Origin: DASYRX01 sp035253645
Lineage (GTDB): Bacteria; Gemmatimonadota; Gemmatimonadetes; Gemmatimonadales; Gemmatimonadaceae
Length of the DNA: 8,946 nucleotides
Assembly (NCBI GenBank): GCA_035253645.1
Contig: DATFBW010000005.1
Span: 1-8,946 of the forward strand
Direction of reading: 5' to 3'
The notes below the pieces were generated by a model. The model searched no databases. It was not told the DNA's origin and saw only the letters and a program-made list of their open reading frames with translations. The position numbers and the translations under genes are program-made. Shown one piece after another: positions 7,290 to 8,946 of the stretch; position 1 is the stretch's first letter; every line of letters starts with the position of its first letter.

Positions 7290-8372
7290 TCAACTGTGCT
7301 CGGCGATCGTGTCGTCGAGCCGGCCTTCAGCGACAAGGTCGAGGAACGCGTCTGCGACTTCTGGATCGAACTGAGTGCCGGAGCAGCGTTTAATCTCGGC
7401 GAGGGCAATCTCGACCTTGAGGCCTGGGCGATACGGACGCGCGCTTGTCATGGCGTCGAAAGTGTCGGCGACGGCGGCGATGCGCGCCTCGAGTGGGATG
7501 TTATCACCCGAAAGCCCGTCGGGAACTCCGCGGCCGTCGTAACGTTCGTGGTGGAACCTAACGATGTTGAGCGCCCGCGGCTTGTCGCGCAGTAAGGGCT
7601 GCAGGATGCGCCAACCCACCATCGGATGCGTCATGACGTGCGCGTATTCGTCCTCGGTAAGCCGGTCGTTTTTGTTGAGGACTTCTTCGCGGACACCGAT
7701 CTTGCCGATGTCGTGGACGCGGCCGCCCAGCTCGATGTCTTCCACTGCCTCGCTCGTTAGGGCGAGACGCTGTGCGATGGCCACGCAGTATTTGGCCACA
7801 CGCACGGAGTGTCCGTGCGTGTACTTGTCTTTTACTTCGAGTGCGTCGGCGAGTGACTGGATGCTCGCGAGGAAGAGCTGCTCCAGCCGGTGCGCCTGTT
7901 CGGCCACGCGTTCTTCGAGGCTCTCCTGGTAACCGCGGTTTTCCATGAGGAGGCGGCGGCGCTCGAGTGCCTGCCTAACGCGCGCCCGCACTTCCTCGAG
8001 ATGGAACGGCTTGGTGATGTAGTCCATCGCCCCGAGACTGAGGCAATGCACCGCCGTGCTCACGTCGGTCACCGCCGTAATCATGATGACTGCGGTATCG
8101 GGGTGACGGGTCCGCACTTCGCGCAGCAGCTCCATGCCGTCCAGCTCGGGCATGTACAAATCGCTCAGCACGAGCGTAGCGCTGCGCCGCTCGAGGGCCA
8201 TCAGAGCTTCACGGCCGTTCGTCGCCTCGTCGACTTCGAAGCCGTCGCTGACCATGAGCCGGCTTAGCACACGGCGGAGCTGCGGCTCATCGTCGACGAT
8301 GAGCGCATAGCCCGCGCTCGTCCGCGGTGCGCGCTCGCGCTTAGGCGCCGCCCATGACTCTTTAACCGTCAT
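7290..8372 (-). CDS. Response regulator with HD-GYP domain (putative cyclic di-GMP phosphodiesterase)
   Basis: A 360-residue cytoplasmic two-component regulator. A receiver domain spans about residues 22-138: acidic D27/D28 in IVDDEP, phospho-acceptor D71 in LSDLYMPELDG, T99 in MITA and K121 in ITKPF. A probable coiled-coil linker (125-165, rich in R/E/L) leads to an HD-GYP domain (about 170-350): H188 in HSVRVAKY, the catalytic pair H220-D221 in VHDIGKIGV, H249 in MTHP, HHERYDGRGVPDGL (274-287), and ADTFDAMTSARPYR (302-315). The domain should hydrolyse c-di-GMP when the receiver is phosphorylated, but the GYP signature reads GVP (Val283 for Tyr). No partner histidine kinase is in the window, so it may be an orphan. 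ATG 8372 gives a short basic N-terminal extension before the receiver; no Shine-Dalgarno is seen. Three CCTAACG words lie in the gene. Confidence 0.93.
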   Translation of the reverse strand: MTVKESWAAPKRERAPRTSAGYALIVDDEPQLRRVLSRLMVSDGFEVDEATNGREALMALERRSATLVLSDLYMPELDGMELLREVRTRHPDTAVIMITAVTDVSTAVHCLSLGAMDYITKPFHLEEVRARVRQALERRRLLMENRGYQESLEERVAEQAHRLEQLFLASIQSLADALEVKDKYTHGHSVRVAKYCVAIAQRLALTSEAVEDIELGGRVHDIGKIGVREEVLNKNDRLTEDEYAHVMTHPMVGWRILQPLLRDKPRALNIVRFHHERYDGRGVPDGLSGDNIPLEARIAAVADTFDAMTSARPYRPGLKVEIALAEIKRCSGTQFDPEVADAFLDLVAEGRLDDTIAEHS

Positions 8373-8432
8373 GCACGCGTCGGCGCGGTCGCGCTATGTT
8401 TTACTTTGGAACTTCGACTACTGAGCGGCTGC
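8373..8432. other. Divergent intergenic region (regulator / PLP enzyme)
   Basis: Sixty bases separate the start codons of two divergent genes, so both promoters must lie here or extend into the coding sequence. An AT-rich patch (about 8395-8412) contains TATGTT on the plus strand as a possible -10, but no matching -35 is found. I see no operator-like palindrome. Confidence 0.35.
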
Positions 8433-8946
8433 ATGACGAGAGTTTTTGACGAAGATCTAGATGCCGCGTTCGCGACCCGCGCCGTGCATGCGGGGCAGCG
8501 TCCCGATCCGGTCTCGGGTGCCATCATGACTCCCGTGTACCTGACCTCCACGTACGCCCAGGACGGCCTCGGCCAGAATAAAGGGTACGAGTACGCTCGC
8601 GGCAGAAATCCGACGCGAGAGGCGCTGGAACGCAACGTTGCGGCCCTGGAAGGGGGCACTCACGGCCTTGCTTTCTCCAGCGGAATGGGGTGTCTCGACT
8701 CAATCATGAAGCTTTTCCAACTCGGCGACCACTTTGTGTGCGCGGAGAACATGTATGGCGGCACCCCACGTCTATTCGACCGCATCCTGAGCTGCTACGG
8801 GCTCAAGTTCACGTACGTGGATCCGCGCGATCCAAACCTGATCGAGGACGCGATCCGGCCTGAAACGAAAGCGGTCATCGTTGAAACGCCGACGAATCCG
8901 ATGATGCGCCTCACCGATCTCGCTGCGGTTGGAGAGCTTGCGGCTC
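8433..8946 (+). CDS. Cys/Met metabolism PLP-dependent enzyme (cystathionine gamma-synthase/lyase-like), 3'-truncated
   Basis: The first 171 residues of a fold-type I PLP enzyme of the trans-sulfuration family; the gene runs off the window. From ATG 8433 the protein starts MTRVFDEDLDAAFATRAVHAGQ, with the usual TRAxHAGQ opening. GAIMTPVYLTSTY (29-41) follows, then YEYARGRNPTREALE (52-66), where Tyr54 and Arg56 bind the PLP phosphate of the partner subunit. FSSGMG (81-86) is the phosphate-binding turn, Tyr108 in ENMYGGT stacks on the cofactor ring, and ETPTNPM (151-157) has the Asn that contacts the cofactor. The Schiff-base lysine lies beyond the window. The fragment cannot separate cystathionine gamma-synthase, cystathionine gamma-lyase, methionine gamma-lyase or O-acyl-homoserine sulfhydrylase. 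A weak GAGCGG lies 4-9 bases before the ATG. Confidence 0.9.
   Translation, partial: MTRVFDEDLDAAFATRAVHAGQRPDPVSGAIMTPVYLTSTYAQDGLGQNKGYEYARGRNPTREALERNVAALEGGTHGLAFSSGMGCLDSIMKLFQLGDHFVCAENMYGGTPRLFDRILSCYGLKFTYVDPRDPNLIEDAIRPETKAVIVETPTNPMMRLTDLAAVGELAA

Noticed and set aside
8369..8663. Minus-strand frames over the start of the PLP enzyme gene
   Set aside because: They are antisense shadows of the clear cystathionine gamma-synthase-type sequence on the plus strand.

Overview
The window is a GC-rich, gene-dense bacterial chromosome segment with ten protein-coding genes, two of them cut by the window edges. There are no RNA genes, insertion sequences, phage genes or CRISPR arrays that I can see. 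Lipopolysaccharide core genes (a Kdo/WaaP-type kinase and a family 9 heptosyltransferase) point to a diderm, Gram-negative organism. The gene mix, the form of the phosphoglucosamine mutase and the weak or absent Shine-Dalgarno sites at most starts would fit Gemmatimonadota or a related soil lineage. That placement is an inference and I could not test it.

Layout. Bases 1-1461 (+): the 3' part of an LPS kinase gene, then a heptosyltransferase 3 bp downstream. Bases 1431-2479 (-): dtd (D-aminoacyl-tRNA deacylase) followed by maf (nucleotide pyrophosphatase), with start and stop overlapping as ATGA. The maf 3' end overlaps the convergent heptosyltransferase 3' end by 31 bp. Bases 2480-2563: a heptamer tandem repeat that forms one arm of a long hairpin. 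Bases 2564-3853 (-): an arsR-arsM arsenic operon preceded by a 26-bp operator-like palindrome that covers a good -35 box. Bases 3930-7185 (-): glmM then glmS, two steps of UDP-GlcNAc precursor synthesis. Bases 7290-8372 (-): a response regulator with an HD-GYP output domain. Bases 8433-8946 (+): the start of a cystathionine gamma-synthase/lyase-family PLP enzyme, divergent from the regulator and cut by the window end.

How the genes work together. GlmS makes glucosamine-6-phosphate and GlmM converts it to glucosamine-1-phosphate, feeding peptidoglycan and LPS. The two LPS genes at the left edge act later in the same envelope. ArsR should release its operator on binding As(III), allowing ArsM to methylate arsenite. 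Dtd and Maf are quality-control enzymes, for mischarged tRNA and non-canonical or excess nucleotides respectively.

The most unusual signal is not a gene. The non-palindromic word CCTAACG occurs 13 times on the two strands, where base composition predicts about one; nine of these are the octamer GCCTAACG. Inside genes it mostly appears as sense GTTAGG, giving Leu(TTA)-Gly or Val-Arg(AGG). It also supplies the stop codon of three genes. Its density resembles that of known DNA-uptake or other highly iterated genome signals.
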